Shown here piece by piece: positions 40,954 to 49,902 of a DNA stretch of 64,000 nt. This DNA comes from Candidatus Mediterraneibacter stercoripullorum. GTDB taxonomy: Bacteria; Bacillota; Clostridia; Lachnospirales; Lachnospiraceae. A program made the position numbers and the translations under genes. The first letter of the stretch is position 1. Every line of letters starts with the position of its first letter. Below the pieces are notes generated by a model. The model ran no database searches. It worked only from the letters and a program-made list of their open reading frames with translations, and was not told the origin of the DNA. The stretch is from assembly GCA_019115765.1 (NCBI GenBank), contig DXCZ01000120.1:1-64000 (forward strand), given 5' to 3'.

Positions 40954-41478
40954 TTACTTGCTTCTTCTGAAATTCAGAAATGCAAAATCTTCATCTTTGT
41001 AATAAAACAGTATAAGGAACACAAAAATAATGCATGAGACAACAACATAGCAGTCTGCCACGTTAAAAATCGGAAAATCGATCAGATTAAAATAGAAAAA
41101 GTCAATAACATAATTTAATCTGAGCCTGTCGATCAGATTGCCAACTGCGCCCGCACAGAGCAGGACGGCACAAATTCTCAGAGGCACAAAACGTCTGTTA
41201 AAAGGAAGCTTTATATACATAAATATGAAAGCAGCCAAGACAAGGAAGGCCCCCAGGATAAATACAAGCTGTCTGTTTTCCAACAGACCGAAAGCGGCAC
41301 CGCGGTTTTCAAGATAGTAGAGTTGAAAAACACCGTCAATAATAATAAAAGGGCGTCCATCTTTTAAATGGATCACTGCAAGATATTTTGTGATTTGATC
41401 AACTGCAACTGCAGCCGCAAAACATAAAAAGGCAGTCAGATAACTGACACCTTTCCTGGAGTTTAAAGAATCTGTCAT
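40954..41478 (-). CDS. lspA: Lipoprotein signal peptidase
   Basis: A 174-residue signal peptidase II with four membrane helices. The catalytic aspartates lie in GAVGNLIDRL and FNVADCYVV. YYLENRGAAFGLLENR is the conserved NxGAAF block. It cuts prolipoproteins after lipid attachment. It is followed by the RluD-like gene, the common lspA-rluD order. Confidence 0.95.
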   Translation of the reverse strand: MTDSLNSRKGVSYLTAFLCFAAAVAVDQITKYLAVIHLKDGRPFIIIDGVFQLYYLENRGAAFGLLENRQLVFILGAFLVLAAFIFMYIKLPFNRRFVPLRICAVLLCAGAVGNLIDRLRLNYVIDFFYFNLIDFPIFNVADCYVVVSCIIFVFLILFYYKDEDFAFLNFRRSK

Positions 41479-41533
41479 TGTTTATATATAACCATCCTTA
41501 CATAAGTATATTAAATATATATATCAGAAGTCG

Positions 41534-42349
41534 CTACCTGTATTTTCGGATCGTGACAGTGATACGCTTCTTTCTCGTCTGTCCGCCTGTACCTTCAAAA
41601 CGAAATTTCCCCATACCTCTGACAGAGATTATATCACCGTCTTTTACCTGGTATCCGTTGGAAGTAATAAGCTTTCCGTTGACAAAAACCTTTTCTCCTT
41701 CTATCAGACCGGACAGTCTGGTCCTGGACGAAGAAAAAGCAAGCGGAAGAAGGCTGTCAAGGCGCACAGAAGCAACAGTTCCCCTGATTTCGTCATAATC
41801 CGGCGTATAATAAAAAGCATTATCGACCATAGGAGAAACCTTTACAACCGTATGGCGGACTCTTGTCAGCTCATCTGCAACAAAAGCTGCAATATCATTG
41901 TGTACAAATATAACCGCGCCCCCCTGCAGTTGGATGATATCGCCTGTCCTGGCCCGATCAATCCCGAGATTGAGGATTGCGCCCAGATAATCCCGATGAG
42001 AAAGATCTTCGGCAAACTTCCGATTCTGGGGTTCAATGCGCAGAGCAGTGAAAGGATATCCAATTTCATGGTACAGTCCAGGACCTGCGAAATCAGAGTC
42101 ATCAATTCTGCAACGCAAATAAAGAGCATCAGGGATAAATGCCGCCATCTGACGCTCTGCAGTTTCATAGCCGCCAAAAGAAATTATTCTGGTATACAGC
42201 GAATCTTTTGGCAGGCTATGTAATATATTCTGTTCATTTAGATTCAGAAAATCCGAATATGTAACAATCTCACGCTGATATGCGATCCGGGACAGTTCTA
42301 TGAAACGTTTTTCCAGAAGCTGTATATCTCTGTTATTACTTCGGGCCAT
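41534..42349 (-). CDS. ylmH: YlmH family RNA-binding S4 protein
   Basis: A 271-residue YlmH protein with a helical N-terminus, a middle domain (HRDYLGAILNLGIDRARTGDI) and a C-terminal S4 domain (RLSGLIEGEKVFVNGKLI, VKDGDIISVRGMGKF). Recent work ties YlmH to ribosome quality control of stalled peptidyl-tRNA; the older link is to the division cluster. It starts four bases after the sepF stop on the minus strand. ylmG and divIVA, often in this cluster, are missing here. Confidence 0.93.
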   Translation of the reverse strand: MARSNNRDIQLLEKRFIELSRIAYQREIVTYSDFLNLNEQNILHSLPKDSLYTRIISFGGYETAERQMAAFIPDALYLRCRIDDSDFAGPGLYHEIGYPFTALRIEPQNRKFAEDLSHRDYLGAILNLGIDRARTGDIIQLQGGAVIFVHNDIAAFVADELTRVRHTVVKVSPMVDNAFYYTPDYDEIRGTVASVRLDSLLPLAFSSSRTRLSGLIEGEKVFVNGKLITSNGYQVKDGDIISVRGMGKFRFEGTGGQTRKKRITVTIRKYR

Positions 42350-42353
42350 AAGA

Positions 42354-42896
42354 TTAATATCTGCCTCTCACATTCTGACTATCCATGGAACCGCCGAGAA
42401 GATCCTGGAGATCACCTGTAATATCGACATTCGTAGGTGTTACAAGGAATATGTAATTGGAAATTTTCTGAAGATTTCCGCTTATAGCAAAAGTAGCTCC
42501 CGAGATAAAATCTATGATTCTTTGCGCAATCTCAAGATCCATTCCTTCCAGATTCAGGATTACAGTACGACCTGAAAGAAGTGTTTCCGTAATCTCTCTT
42601 GAATCGTCAACAGAAGACGGCTTAACAACACAGACTTCCATATTTCCGGTTCTTCTTGCTGCAGGCTGACGCATCGGAGTCACTTTGCTGCTGTTAGCAG
42701 CCGGCTGTGGCTTTTTATCCTCTTCCATGTCAAAATCGTCATAGTTTTCTTCTTTGGTATTCTTCTTTCCGAACAGAGAACGACGGGGCTTCTCTTCATA
42801 ATCATCGTAATAATCCTCGTCATCATAGAAATCATCATCTTCATAATCATCGTCATTTAATTTCATGATGTCCAGAAATTTATCAAACACACCCAT
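42354..42896 (-). CDS. sepF: Cell division protein SepF
   Basis: A 180-residue SepF that ties FtsZ polymers to the membrane. The N-terminal amphipathic helix MGVFDKFLDIMKL is the membrane anchor. It is followed by a very acidic stretch of Asp, Glu and Tyr (about 15-35), a flexible linker, and the SepF fold from about 90 (VVKPSSVDDSREITETLLSG; VILNLEGMDLEIAQRIIDF). The start at 42896 follows AGGAGTG; a longer frame lacks a site. Confidence 0.95.
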   Translation of the reverse strand: MGVFDKFLDIMKLNDDDYEDDDFYDDEDYYDDYEEKPRRSLFGKKNTKEENYDDFDMEEDKKPQPAANSSKVTPMRQPAARRTGNMEVCVVKPSSVDDSREITETLLSGRTVILNLEGMDLEIAQRIIDFISGATFAISGNLQKISNYIFLVTPTNVDITGDLQDLLGGSMDSQNVRGRY

Positions 42897-42977
42897 TTTT
42901 ACACTCCTATCTTGCGCCTTCGTTTGACGCAATTATTTTATTTCATACTTTCTGTTCCGGTGTACTATGACACACTT

Positions 42978-43670
42978 TTATATGTTATAGTTCCTGGCAC
43001 CAAATATTGCTGTTCCGATGCGGACCATAGTGGCCCCCTCTTCTATCGCAACTTCGAAATCATTGGTCATCCCCATTGAAAGTATGCTGACATTAACATT
43101 ATCAATGTTTTTCTTCTTAATGTCAACATATAATTTTTGTAAATCTGCGAAAATTGCACGATTTTTTTCTGGATTATCTACAAAAGGTGCAATTGTCATA
43201 AGTCCACAGACTGTTATATGGGGATATAGGGCAATTTTTTCTACAATTGGAATAACTTCATCTGTTTTCAGACCAAATTTACTCTCTTCCTCTGCTACAT
43301 TGACTTCGAGAAGGATATTTGTATGACAATTGTGCTTTTCTGCTTCCTTCTCAATTGTTTCTGCCAGCCTGAGGGAATCAACAGAATGGATCAGATCGAC
43401 TTTATCCACAATATACTTTACTTTATTCGTCTGAAGATGTCCGATCATATGCCAGTGAATGTCTTTAGGGAGAGCTTCATATTTCTCGGTCAGTTCCTGG
43501 ACTTTATTCTCTCCAAACATACGAATGCCGAGATCATAAGCATCCTGGAGTGTGCCGACAGGTTTCGTCTTGCTCACCGCTATTAATGTAACCTCATCCC
43601 GACTGCGTCCGGCTCTGTCACAGGCTGCCTTGATTCTCTTTTCAACATCTTCCAACTGGTCTCTGAGCAT
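42978..43670 (-). CDS. ylmE: YggS/YlmE family pyridoxal phosphate homeostasis protein
   Basis: A 230-residue single-domain PLP-binding protein (PLPBP). The PLP lysine is in LIAVSKTKP, and GENKVQEL, WHMIGHLQTNKVK and the LSMGMTNDFEVAIEEGATMVRIG C-terminal phosphate site (split) are all typical. It keeps PLP and amino-acid pools in balance. GGAGGTAAC fixes the start at 43670; a long upstream extension is not real. It lies just upstream of sepF, as in most Gram-positives. Confidence 0.95.
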   Translation of the reverse strand: MLRDQLEDVEKRIKAACDRAGRSRDEVTLIAVSKTKPVGTLQDAYDLGIRMFGENKVQELTEKYEALPKDIHWHMIGHLQTNKVKYIVDKVDLIHSVDSLRLAETIEKEAEKHNCHTNILLEVNVAEEESKFGLKTDEVIPIVEKIALYPHITVCGLMTIAPFVDNPEKNRAIFADLQKLYVDIKKKNIDNVNVSILSMGMTNDFEVAIEEGATMVRIGTAIFGARNYNI

Positions 43671-43716
43671 ATTATAGTTACCTCCTTGAGAATAGAATAC
43701 ATGTATACAATTTAGA

Positions 43717-45126
43717 TTACTGGAATACAACTTCATCAGGATCGATCCCTTCGCCGTCCTGAACGATATGATCGTAATTTGAGAGCCCGTAGGTATCACC
43801 TTCCTGTACGATATAATATTCATCGTTTTCACACAGAATTGATACTTTATTGAAGACTGCATAACCACGATTTATATTATAGACTCCCTGCAGAGGTTTG
43901 GTTTCTCCAACAGTAAATGTCTCGTTGGAATCCGGCATGATCAGTGTCGTTCCTTCTTCTATTTCATCACGGCTTAGATATACGTCTCCGTCATCTGTTG
44001 TATTATATATATTGACTGAACGGAAAACCGCGTTTCCACTTCCCTCCATTACCATTACACCCTGAGAAGAACTGTTTCCTCCTGTTGTAAGATAGGCTTC
44101 CGGGATTACATAAAAGTCTTCTTCTATAACAGAAGACTTTGGAATCTTCAGTCCATTTTCTGCTTCTAAGATCAATTCGATGCTCAGAAAACGGTCCTGA
44201 GCATATCGGATCATGGAATTGTCAAAATCAAGGCAACCATAGTACTTACCATCTCTCTCAATAATTGAAAAAGATGCGCGAAGAGTCTCCCTGTCTTTTT
44301 CAATCCTCACTTGTATAGTGCTGATCTCTCTATCTGTCAGCTCCTGAGCCGTCGAGTCATCCAAAGGAACGATCACGGACCAGTCTTCGCTTGTGATAAG
44401 CCTGTAGGCCGGATCTCCGGCACTGAGTTCCGACTGGTCGTTCAGTGTTGTACTTTCATAAACAGTTCTGTCAAAACTTTCTTCATTGAACGTATCCTTT
44501 GTAAGTGATTCATAGCCATCGTAAGAGAAAGCAACAATGCCATCCTGGGTTGTCTTGTATGATGTGACATTTTGTCCGCTGGCATTGATCACTGCGTCGA
44601 GCTGGGAAGTTCTTGTTTCACTATAGGCATTCTGCAGAGCTTCCGTAATTTCATTCTTCAGAGAATAGACAGATGAAAAATCTGTAGAATGATATACCTC
44701 ATTAAAACTCTGAAGCTGACCTGCTATCGTAGTCTGTACTTCCGCATTCAGTGCCTCGCTGGTACTATTATCTTCTGAAGCAGAAGTGCTTTGTGTATCG
44801 AGTGTCTCGGCAGATAATGCATATATGTTGCTCCCCGCCTTGACTTTCGTATTCTCGTTCTGGTAATAGCTTACATAACCGTTCCCTTCTGCAGGAACTG
44901 TAATCTCCTCTCTGAGAACTAGTCCTGTGTAAGAATCATCTCTTACGATGCTTCCCTCTCTCACCTCATAAACTGAAATCTGATCATCTGTCAAATACAT
45001 GATAACTGTCACGATAAGATAAATGAAAACAACTGCAAACAGAAGAATTCCAAGGTTCAGTTCACGGATGTTTCTATATTTTTTAATACTGACTGATTTC
45101 TGCTTTTCTTTTATTCTTTTTGTCAA
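43717..45126 (-). CDS. HlyD-like membrane adaptor protein
   Basis: A 469-residue protein with a basic cytoplasmic start (TKRIKEKQKSVSIKKYRNIRE), one membrane helix (about 27-47: LGILLFAVVFIYLIVTVIMYL) and a large outer region. Segments such as VYEVREGSIVRDDSYTGLVLREE and GNGYVSYYQNENTKVKAGSNIYAL resemble the lipoyl-like hairpin of HlyD/RND adaptors. The middle (about 105-190) is a Ser, Thr and Gln-rich helical stretch. No partner transporter is nearby. The preferred start is TTG 45126 behind GGGAGGT; ATG 45168 is in frame without a clear site. It stands where ylmD sits in Bacillus, but is not related to it. Confidence 0.75.
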   Translation of the reverse strand: MTKRIKEKQKSVSIKKYRNIRELNLGILLFAVVFIYLIVTVIMYLTDDQISVYEVREGSIVRDDSYTGLVLREEITVPAEGNGYVSYYQNENTKVKAGSNIYALSAETLDTQSTSASEDNSTSEALNAEVQTTIAGQLQSFNEVYHSTDFSSVYSLKNEITEALQNAYSETRTSQLDAVINASGQNVTSYKTTQDGIVAFSYDGYESLTKDTFNEESFDRTVYESTTLNDQSELSAGDPAYRLITSEDWSVIVPLDDSTAQELTDREISTIQVRIEKDRETLRASFSIIERDGKYYGCLDFDNSMIRYAQDRFLSIELILEAENGLKIPKSSVIEEDFYVIPEAYLTTGGNSSSQGVMVMEGSGNAVFRSVNIYNTTDDGDVYLSRDEIEEGTTLIMPDSNETFTVGETKPLQGVYNINRGYAVFNKVSILCENDEYYIVQEGDTYGLSNYDHIVQDGEGIDPDEVVFQ

Positions 45127-45196
45127 AGTTTCTGCACGACCTCCCTGAAAGAATATTTTAAGCGTCATTTTCTAACTGAATCTTTATAACTTAAAC

Positions 45197-45220
45197 AGTA
45201 TAACATTTTTTGATGTATAT
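45197..45220 (-). promoter_or_regulatory. Extended -10 promoter for the HlyD-ylmE-sepF operon
   Basis: Minus-strand TGTTATACT gives TATACT at 45197-45202 with an extended TG. The -35 (around 45219) is poor. Confidence 0.45.
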
Positions 45221-45274
45221 TTCCAGTTTTTACGGAAATAATAAAACTATTGACATGGAAAAGGAGGAAATAAC

Positions 45275-45481
45275 ATGAAGTGGTTTGATAATACTGCTTT
45301 GACAATTGTCATTATTGGTGCGATCAACTGGCTGCTGATCGGAATTTTCCGCTTCGACCTGGTCGCCTTTCTCTTTGGAGACCTGAGCTGGCTGTCCAGA
45401 ATTGTATATACAGTGGTCGGGCTCTGCGGTCTCTATCTGATCAGTCTGTATGGAAGGATCAGAGGAATGTCAGAATCATAA
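45275..45481 (+). CDS. DUF378 family small membrane protein
   Basis: A 68-residue two-helix membrane protein: helix one at about 8-25 (LTIVIIGAINWLLIGIF), the family mark FDLVAFLFG, and helix two at about 40-58. DUF378 has no known function. AAAAGGAGG stands before the ATG. It is the only plus-strand gene between the two minus-strand operons here. The upstream region suggests its own promoter, but I cannot define it. Confidence 0.9.
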   Translation: MKWFDNTALTIVIIGAINWLLIGIFRFDLVAFLFGDLSWLSRIVYTVVGLCGLYLISLYGRIRGMSES

Positions 45482-45498
45482 AATACGGTACGTTAAAG

Positions 45499-45543
45499 AG
45501 GCCTTTCACTTTTCCGGAAATATTCCGGATCAGTGAAAGGCCT
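45499..45543. terminator. Stem between the convergent DUF378 and dacA genes
   Basis: AGGCCTTTCACT (45499-45510) pairs perfectly with AGTGAAAGGCCT (45532-45543); an inner TCCGG/CCGGA stem fills the loop. No strong T run follows on the plus strand, so it may be a weak or factor-assisted terminator. Confidence 0.6.
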
Positions 45544-45576
45544 ATCAGTTCATCTTATATATTCTCATAATTAAGA

Positions 45577-46644
45577 TTAGGATGCGGGTGCCGCGTTTAT
45601 TCCGGCGGAAAACAGCCGGTTCATGTCTTCGTAGAGAATATTTCTGCTCTCTGCTCCCATGATAACAGAGATATACGGATTATTATCTGCATCTTCAACG
45701 TATAGGATCACGCAGTTCCCGGCGAGACTTGTAGTACCGGTCTTTCCTCCAAATACATGTACTCCGTCCGGAGCCTGTACCTGACCGGAGGAATAGAAAT
45801 TAGAAGCCGGCCAGTTATCCTGCCTGACTGTACCATCAGATCCGGTGATATCCGCTGTATAAGATTCCATGGAGATGACCTCCATAAAACGCTCATCCTG
45901 GATAGCTGCATGAAATATGAGGTACAGGTCATACGCTGTTGTATAATGGTTTTCATTATGGAGCCCGTGAGGATTTACAAAATGTGTTCCAGTAGCTCCA
46001 AGCTGCTGTGCTTCTGTGTTCATTAGTTCCACAAAAGCTTCCTCGCTTCCGGATATATGCTCGGCAATCGCTGTACCGCAATCGTTACCGGAATGGAGAA
46101 GAAGTCCGCAGACAAGTGCGTAAAGGGAAAGCTGATCTCCGGGACGGAGATTGCAGACTGACTCATCCCATGCAAAATCAGTTGCGTGCTCGCTGACTGT
46201 AACTACATCATTCATATTTCCATATTTGAAAGCAAGGTAAGCTGTCATAACCTTTGTCGTACTTGCAGGATAAAGCCGCTCAAAAAGATGATATCCATAT
46301 AATACAGCATTATCTGTCAGATCAAACAGTCCTGCGCCGTGAACAGTAGTATCGTCCGTAAAACCATCCAGCGCTACATCTTCTGTTGTGACACAGAGGT
46401 CACTGGAAAGAAAATCTCCCTGGTAAAGACTGGTATTATATGCAGTTCTTTCATACGCTGTAACAGGATCCCCGGCAAGTACACTGGAAACAAATAATAC
46501 GCCCGCGGTTCCGCCACCGAGTAGGATTACAAGACAGATCAGCATTGCGGCTATACGTTTCTGTCTTCTCTGTCGTCTTCTCCTGTTCCTGTTTCTCCTG
46601 TTCCGGTTGACATTCCGGCTACTTGTACATTTCACGCCAGTCAA
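45577..46644 (-). CDS. D-alanyl-D-alanine carboxypeptidase (PBP5 type)
   Basis: A 355-residue serine carboxypeptidase that trims peptidoglycan stem peptides. An arginine and asparagine-rich start (RNRRNRNRRRRQRRQKR) precedes a membrane anchor helix (about 31-53). Active-site motifs: SxxK in PASTTKVMTAY, SGN in LHSGNDCG, and KTG in FGGKTGTTS. There is no obvious C-terminal amphipathic anchor, so the N-terminal helix holds it on the membrane. The frame opens at TTG 46644, overlapping mgsA by 26 bases; GTG 46635 is also possible. It is the last gene of the mre-min transcript. Confidence 0.88.
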   Translation of the reverse strand: MTGVKCTSSRNVNRNRRNRNRRRRQRRQKRIAAMLICLVILLGGGTAGVLFVSSVLAGDPVTAYERTAYNTSLYQGDFLSSDLCVTTEDVALDGFTDDTTVHGAGLFDLTDNAVLYGYHLFERLYPASTTKVMTAYLAFKYGNMNDVVTVSEHATDFAWDESVCNLRPGDQLSLYALVCGLLLHSGNDCGTAIAEHISGSEEAFVELMNTEAQQLGATGTHFVNPHGLHNENHYTTAYDLYLIFHAAIQDERFMEVISMESYTADITGSDGTVRQDNWPASNFYSSGQVQAPDGVHVFGGKTGTTSLAGNCVILYVEDADNNPYISVIMGAESRNILYEDMNRLFSAGINAAPAS

Positions 46645-47014
46645 GATCTCCTCTGTCCAATGCCAGGATCAGCGCTTCCGCGGTGGCGATGTTCGTGGCG
46701 ATCGGAATATTATACATATCGCAAAGCTTTACGATATCATTGACGCTTGGCTCATGAGGCTTCGGAGCCAGAGGATCTCTGAAAAAGATCAGAAGATCAA
46801 TCTGATTATGCTCGATCTGGGATCCGAGCTGCTGCATTCCGCCCAGATGACCGGCAAGAAATTTGTGAATACTTAAATTTGTCACATTCTCAACAAGCAG
46901 TCCGGTTGTCCCTGTTGCATAGAGCTCGTGTTTGCTCAGAATGCCGCGATAGGCGATGCAGAAATTCTGCATCAGTTTCTTTTTCGCATCATGTGCTACT
47001 AATCCGATATTCAT
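46619..47014 (-). CDS. mgsA: Methylglyoxal synthase
   Basis: A 131-residue enzyme turning dihydroxyacetone phosphate to methylglyoxal and phosphate, a glycolytic bypass. Seen: MNIGLVAHDAKKKLM, YATGTTGLL, HLGGMQQLGSQI and FFRDPLAPKPHEPSVNDI with the catalytic aspartate. ATG 47014 follows an AAGGAGAG site. Linkage to rodA and the min genes recurs in Clostridia; the reason is not clear. Confidence 0.95.
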   Translation of the reverse strand: MNIGLVAHDAKKKLMQNFCIAYRGILSKHELYATGTTGLLVENVTNLSIHKFLAGHLGGMQQLGSQIEHNQIDLLIFFRDPLAPKPHEPSVNDIVKLCDMYNIPIATNIATAEALILALDRGDLDWREMYK

Positions 47015-47030
47015 AACCGTTACTCTCTCC

Positions 47031-48167
47031 TTACTGATATTTTTTAGGCTGTAAGCCGACATTCAGCACAAAACCGATCCCCATATAAAAGCAGACAACG
47101 GAAGTCAGTCCATAGCTTACAAATGGAAGGGAAATTCCTGTGTTGGGAAGAATCAGGGTCGCCACACCGATATTGATAAAACTCTGTATCCCTATCAGTG
47201 CGGCTACACCGCCGCAGATGATTCGCCCTCCAGTGTCTTTCGCCTTCAAGCCGACCAGTATGCAATCTATCACTATTAATAATATCAAAAATATAACGAC
47301 ACAACAACCCACAAATCCTAATTCTTCTCCAATGATGGCGAAAATAAAATCTGTCTGGGCCTCTGAAAGATAGTTGCTGTTCTTTACCGATGTGGGATCG
47401 TCGTTGTCATAGCCTTTTCCAGACAGCTCTCCGGATCCGATCGCACTCAGTGAATTCAGCTGCTGAAAGGACTCCGTTGTCGCGTATTCCTCCGGATCCA
47501 GCCAGGCCAGGATCCTGTCCTGCTGATAGTCTCTCAGGAATGGCTGGTTGGGCTGGACAGCGATGACAAGGAAGAGGACCGCCGCCGGTATGGTGATAGC
47601 TAGGACTGTGCCTACGACTTTGTTACTCAGTCCCGCCAGATAGAGCAGGACGCAGAACAGAGCAGCTATACACAGCGTTGTAGACAGGTTCGGCTGCTGC
47701 ACGATCAGAATCAGGGAAGGCAGGATCAACGCGATGGCCTGGATGATCGTCTTCGGTTCTTTCATTTTGTTTTCCCTGTCCATGAAAAATCTTGCAAAAA
47801 ACAGGATCATCAGTATTTTGGTCAGGTCAGATGGCTGGAACTGGGTAAATCCCAGGTTCAGCCATCTCCTTGCCCCATGTGACTCCCATCCCAGCGGAGT
47901 GAAAGGAACCGCAAGGAGCAGGATAAGATTCAGGATGTAGAGAGGCCAGTAAAAATTGAGAACCCACTTGTAATCGATCAGTGATATGACGACCATAGCG
48001 ACAACACCGAGGCCGACTCCCATGATCTGACGGCTTGTCAGATCGGGACTGGCGCTTTTCACCATGAAGATTCCGATCACCGAAAGTACAAGGACCAGAG
48101 CAATCAGGCTGAATCTGTAATTTTTAATACTGTAGTTTTGCTTCAATTTTTTTAAAATGAACTTCAA
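47031..48167 (-). CDS. rodA: SEDS glycosyltransferase RodA
   Basis: A 378-residue SEDS protein with about ten membrane helices that polymerises glycan strands for elongation with its PBP2 partner. Conserved: FQPSDLTKILMILFFARF, the SEAQTDFIFAIIGEELGFVG block with the catalytic aspartate region (split), and NTGISLPFVSYG near the end. TTG 48167 is the start (AGGAG seven bases upstream), overlapping the minE stop by four bases (TTGA). Its PBP2 partner is encoded upstream in the same run. Confidence 0.95.
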   Translation of the reverse strand: MKFILKKLKQNYSIKNYRFSLIALVLVLSVIGIFMVKSASPDLTSRQIMGVGLGVVAMVVISLIDYKWVLNFYWPLYILNLILLLAVPFTPLGWESHGARRWLNLGFTQFQPSDLTKILMILFFARFFMDRENKMKEPKTIIQAIALILPSLILIVQQPNLSTTLCIAALFCVLLYLAGLSNKVVGTVLAITIPAAVLFLVIAVQPNQPFLRDYQQDRILAWLDPEEYATTESFQQLNSLSAIGSGELSGKGYDNDDPTSVKNSNYLSEAQTDFIFAIIGEELGFVGCCVVIFLILLIVIDCILVGLKAKDTGGRIICGGVAALIGIQSFINIGVATLILPNTGISLPFVSYGLTSVVCFYMGIGFVLNVGLQPKKYQ

Positions 48168-48373
48168 TTGCTTTCTCCTGTATATTTTATATGTATATCA
48201 TTACGTGTTATCTCAATGTCGAAATTCTCCGGCTTTACTTCAATGTATTTTGATACTGTATTGTACAGATCTTGGGTAAGTCTGTCGGCGGTATCAGGAG
48301 CGCATTGAATTCGGTCAGAGACAAGCAGTGTTTTAAGCCGTTCTTTTGCTATGGGTACAGAAGGTACTCGCAT
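48164..48373 (-). CDS. minE: Cell division topological specificity factor MinE
   Basis: A 69-residue MinE. It starts VPSVPIAKERLKTLLVSDRIQ, the MinD-interacting and membrane-binding part, and continues with the topological specificity domain (LYNTVSKYIEVKPENFDIEI). It drives MinD oscillation, setting the division site. Shorter than the E. coli protein (88). GGAGGGAT stands before the ATG. minE with minC and minD implies an oscillating Min system rather than the DivIVA type of Bacillus. Confidence 0.93.
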   Translation of the reverse strand: MRVPSVPIAKERLKTLLVSDRIQCAPDTADRLTQDLYNTVSKYIEVKPENFDIEITRNDIHIKYTGESN

Positions 48374-48385
48374 GGCTTATCCCTC

Positions 48386-49177
48386 CTAACTCCGATGAAA
48401 GATGCCGGATATCTTCTCGAACAGACCTTCTGGTCTGGAAAAATCCTTTATGGGAATTTCTTCCCCCAGTAATCTCCGGCAGATCCGCTCGTACGCACTG
48501 CCCGCCAGACAGTCATCTCCTACTACCGGCTCCCCCTGATTTGTAGCGATAACAACATGCTCATCATCAGGTATGACACCGAGCAGATCAACAGCAAGGA
48601 TTTCAGTCACATCATCGACAGACATCATATCTCCTCTGCGGACCATATCGATCCGGATCCGATTGATCAGAAGATTATTTCTCCGGATTCCGGACGCTTC
48701 AAGAAGACCGATGATGCGGTCAGCGTCACGGATAGCGGAAACTTCAGGAGTCGTAACTACAAGAGCCCTGTCGGCACCTGCAATCGCATTCTGAAATCCC
48801 TGTTCAATTCCGGCGGGACAGTCCAGCAGGATATAGTCAAAATCATCTCTCAGATCATCCACAAGTTTCTTCATCTGTTCCGGAGAGACGCTGGTCTTGT
48901 CCCTTGCCTGTGCGGAAGGGAGAAGATACAGATCGTCAAATCTTTTATCACGGATGAGCGCCTGTTTCAGGCGGCATTTTCCTTCAATGACATCAACGAG
49001 ATTATAAACAATCCTGTTTTCAAGTCCCATGACTACATCCAGATTCCGTAATCCAAGATCTGTATCGATCACAATTACTTTCTTACCAAGTTTCGAGAGG
49101 CCGATTCCGATGTTTGCTGTCGTTGTCGTTTTTCCGACACCGCCTTTTCCTGATGTAATGACAATCACTTCGCCCAT
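48386..49177 (-). CDS. minD: Septum site-determining protein MinD
   Basis: A 263-residue ParA-like ATPase. The deviant Walker A is KGGVGKTT at 10-17 (ITSGKGGVGKTT). VIDTDLGLRNLDVVMG and DCPAGIEQGFQNAIAGAD are signature segments. The C-terminus ends in an amphipathic membrane-targeting helix (LFEKISGIFHR). Start ATG 49177 follows TAGGAGGAT; the longer frame to 49246 is not supported. Confidence 0.96.
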   Translation of the reverse strand: MGEVIVITSGKGGVGKTTTTANIGIGLSKLGKKVIVIDTDLGLRNLDVVMGLENRIVYNLVDVIEGKCRLKQALIRDKRFDDLYLLPSAQARDKTSVSPEQMKKLVDDLRDDFDYILLDCPAGIEQGFQNAIAGADRALVVTTPEVSAIRDADRIIGLLEASGIRRNNLLINRIRIDMVRRGDMMSVDDVTEILAVDLLGVIPDDEHVVIATNQGEPVVGDDCLAGSAYERICRRLLGEEIPIKDFSRPEGLFEKISGIFHRS

Positions 49178-49208
49178 AATGTTTATCCTCCTACATTTTT
49201 TCCGGCGT

Positions 49209-49853
49209 TCAGTCCACAAGGGGGTCCAGATAGATCCGTCTTCCATCTACTGCAGCAATCTTGGGACCGTTAATATTCAGACTTTCCTGATAGATAATCT
49301 GGCGTTTTGCCTCAATGTCACCGATGCAGAGTTTCTTAGGCTGCATGGACAGAGCAACGATATATGCCGAACGGTCATCCGGTGCACCTGCATGCACAGA
49401 ACCATAAAGAGCTCCGACAATAACTATATTCCCTTTTGCAATAACTTTTGCTCCAGGCTCCACATCCCCGAGAATAATAATACTGCTTTCTGATTCGAGA
49501 ATGTGTCTCCTTCCGAGGGTTCCACGGTAAAACTGACCTTCTCTTTTCTGTATATTTGTAAGAGTCTGCTCTACAGCACTTTTGTACATTAATTCATTTT
49601 TAACATCTTTTTCAACGATACATACAACGTCAAGCTCTGTATTTTCGTTGATAATCCCAAGAATCTTTTCCTCTTCTGACCTGCTGAGAGAGCGGCCGCT
49701 GAAGCTGACCGCCATCCTTGCATCTTTGAAAAATCGAGAGGAATCTCTGAATTTGGAAGTAAGTACTTCGCACAGGACATCAAAAGGCGCTTCTGCGCTT
49801 AACTGGATATCCATGCCGTATCTGCTGCTTCTGATTGTTACAAGCCTTTCCAC
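49209..49853 (-). CDS. minC: Septum site-determining protein MinC
   Basis: A 214-residue inhibitor of FtsZ assembly. The N-terminal domain covers about 1-95, and the C-terminal beta-helix domain begins at about 110 (QFYRGTLGRRHILESESSIIILGDVEPGAKVIAKG, split; GALYGSVHAGAPDDRSAYIVAL). The start is GTG 49853, with GGAG nine bases upstream. It is the first of the minCDE set. Confidence 0.94.
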   Translation of the reverse strand: MERLVTIRSSRYGMDIQLSAEAPFDVLCEVLTSKFRDSSRFFKDARMAVSFSGRSLSRSEEEKILGIINENTELDVVCIVEKDVKNELMYKSAVEQTLTNIQKREGQFYRGTLGRRHILESESSIIILGDVEPGAKVIAKGNIVIVGALYGSVHAGAPDDRSAYIVALSMQPKKLCIGDIEAKRQIIYQESLNINGPKIAAVDGRRIYLDPLVD

Positions 49854-49902
49854 CCTTCATCACTCCATCCTTTTATCCGTACAGCTGGTGTGTACCGGAA
49901 TG

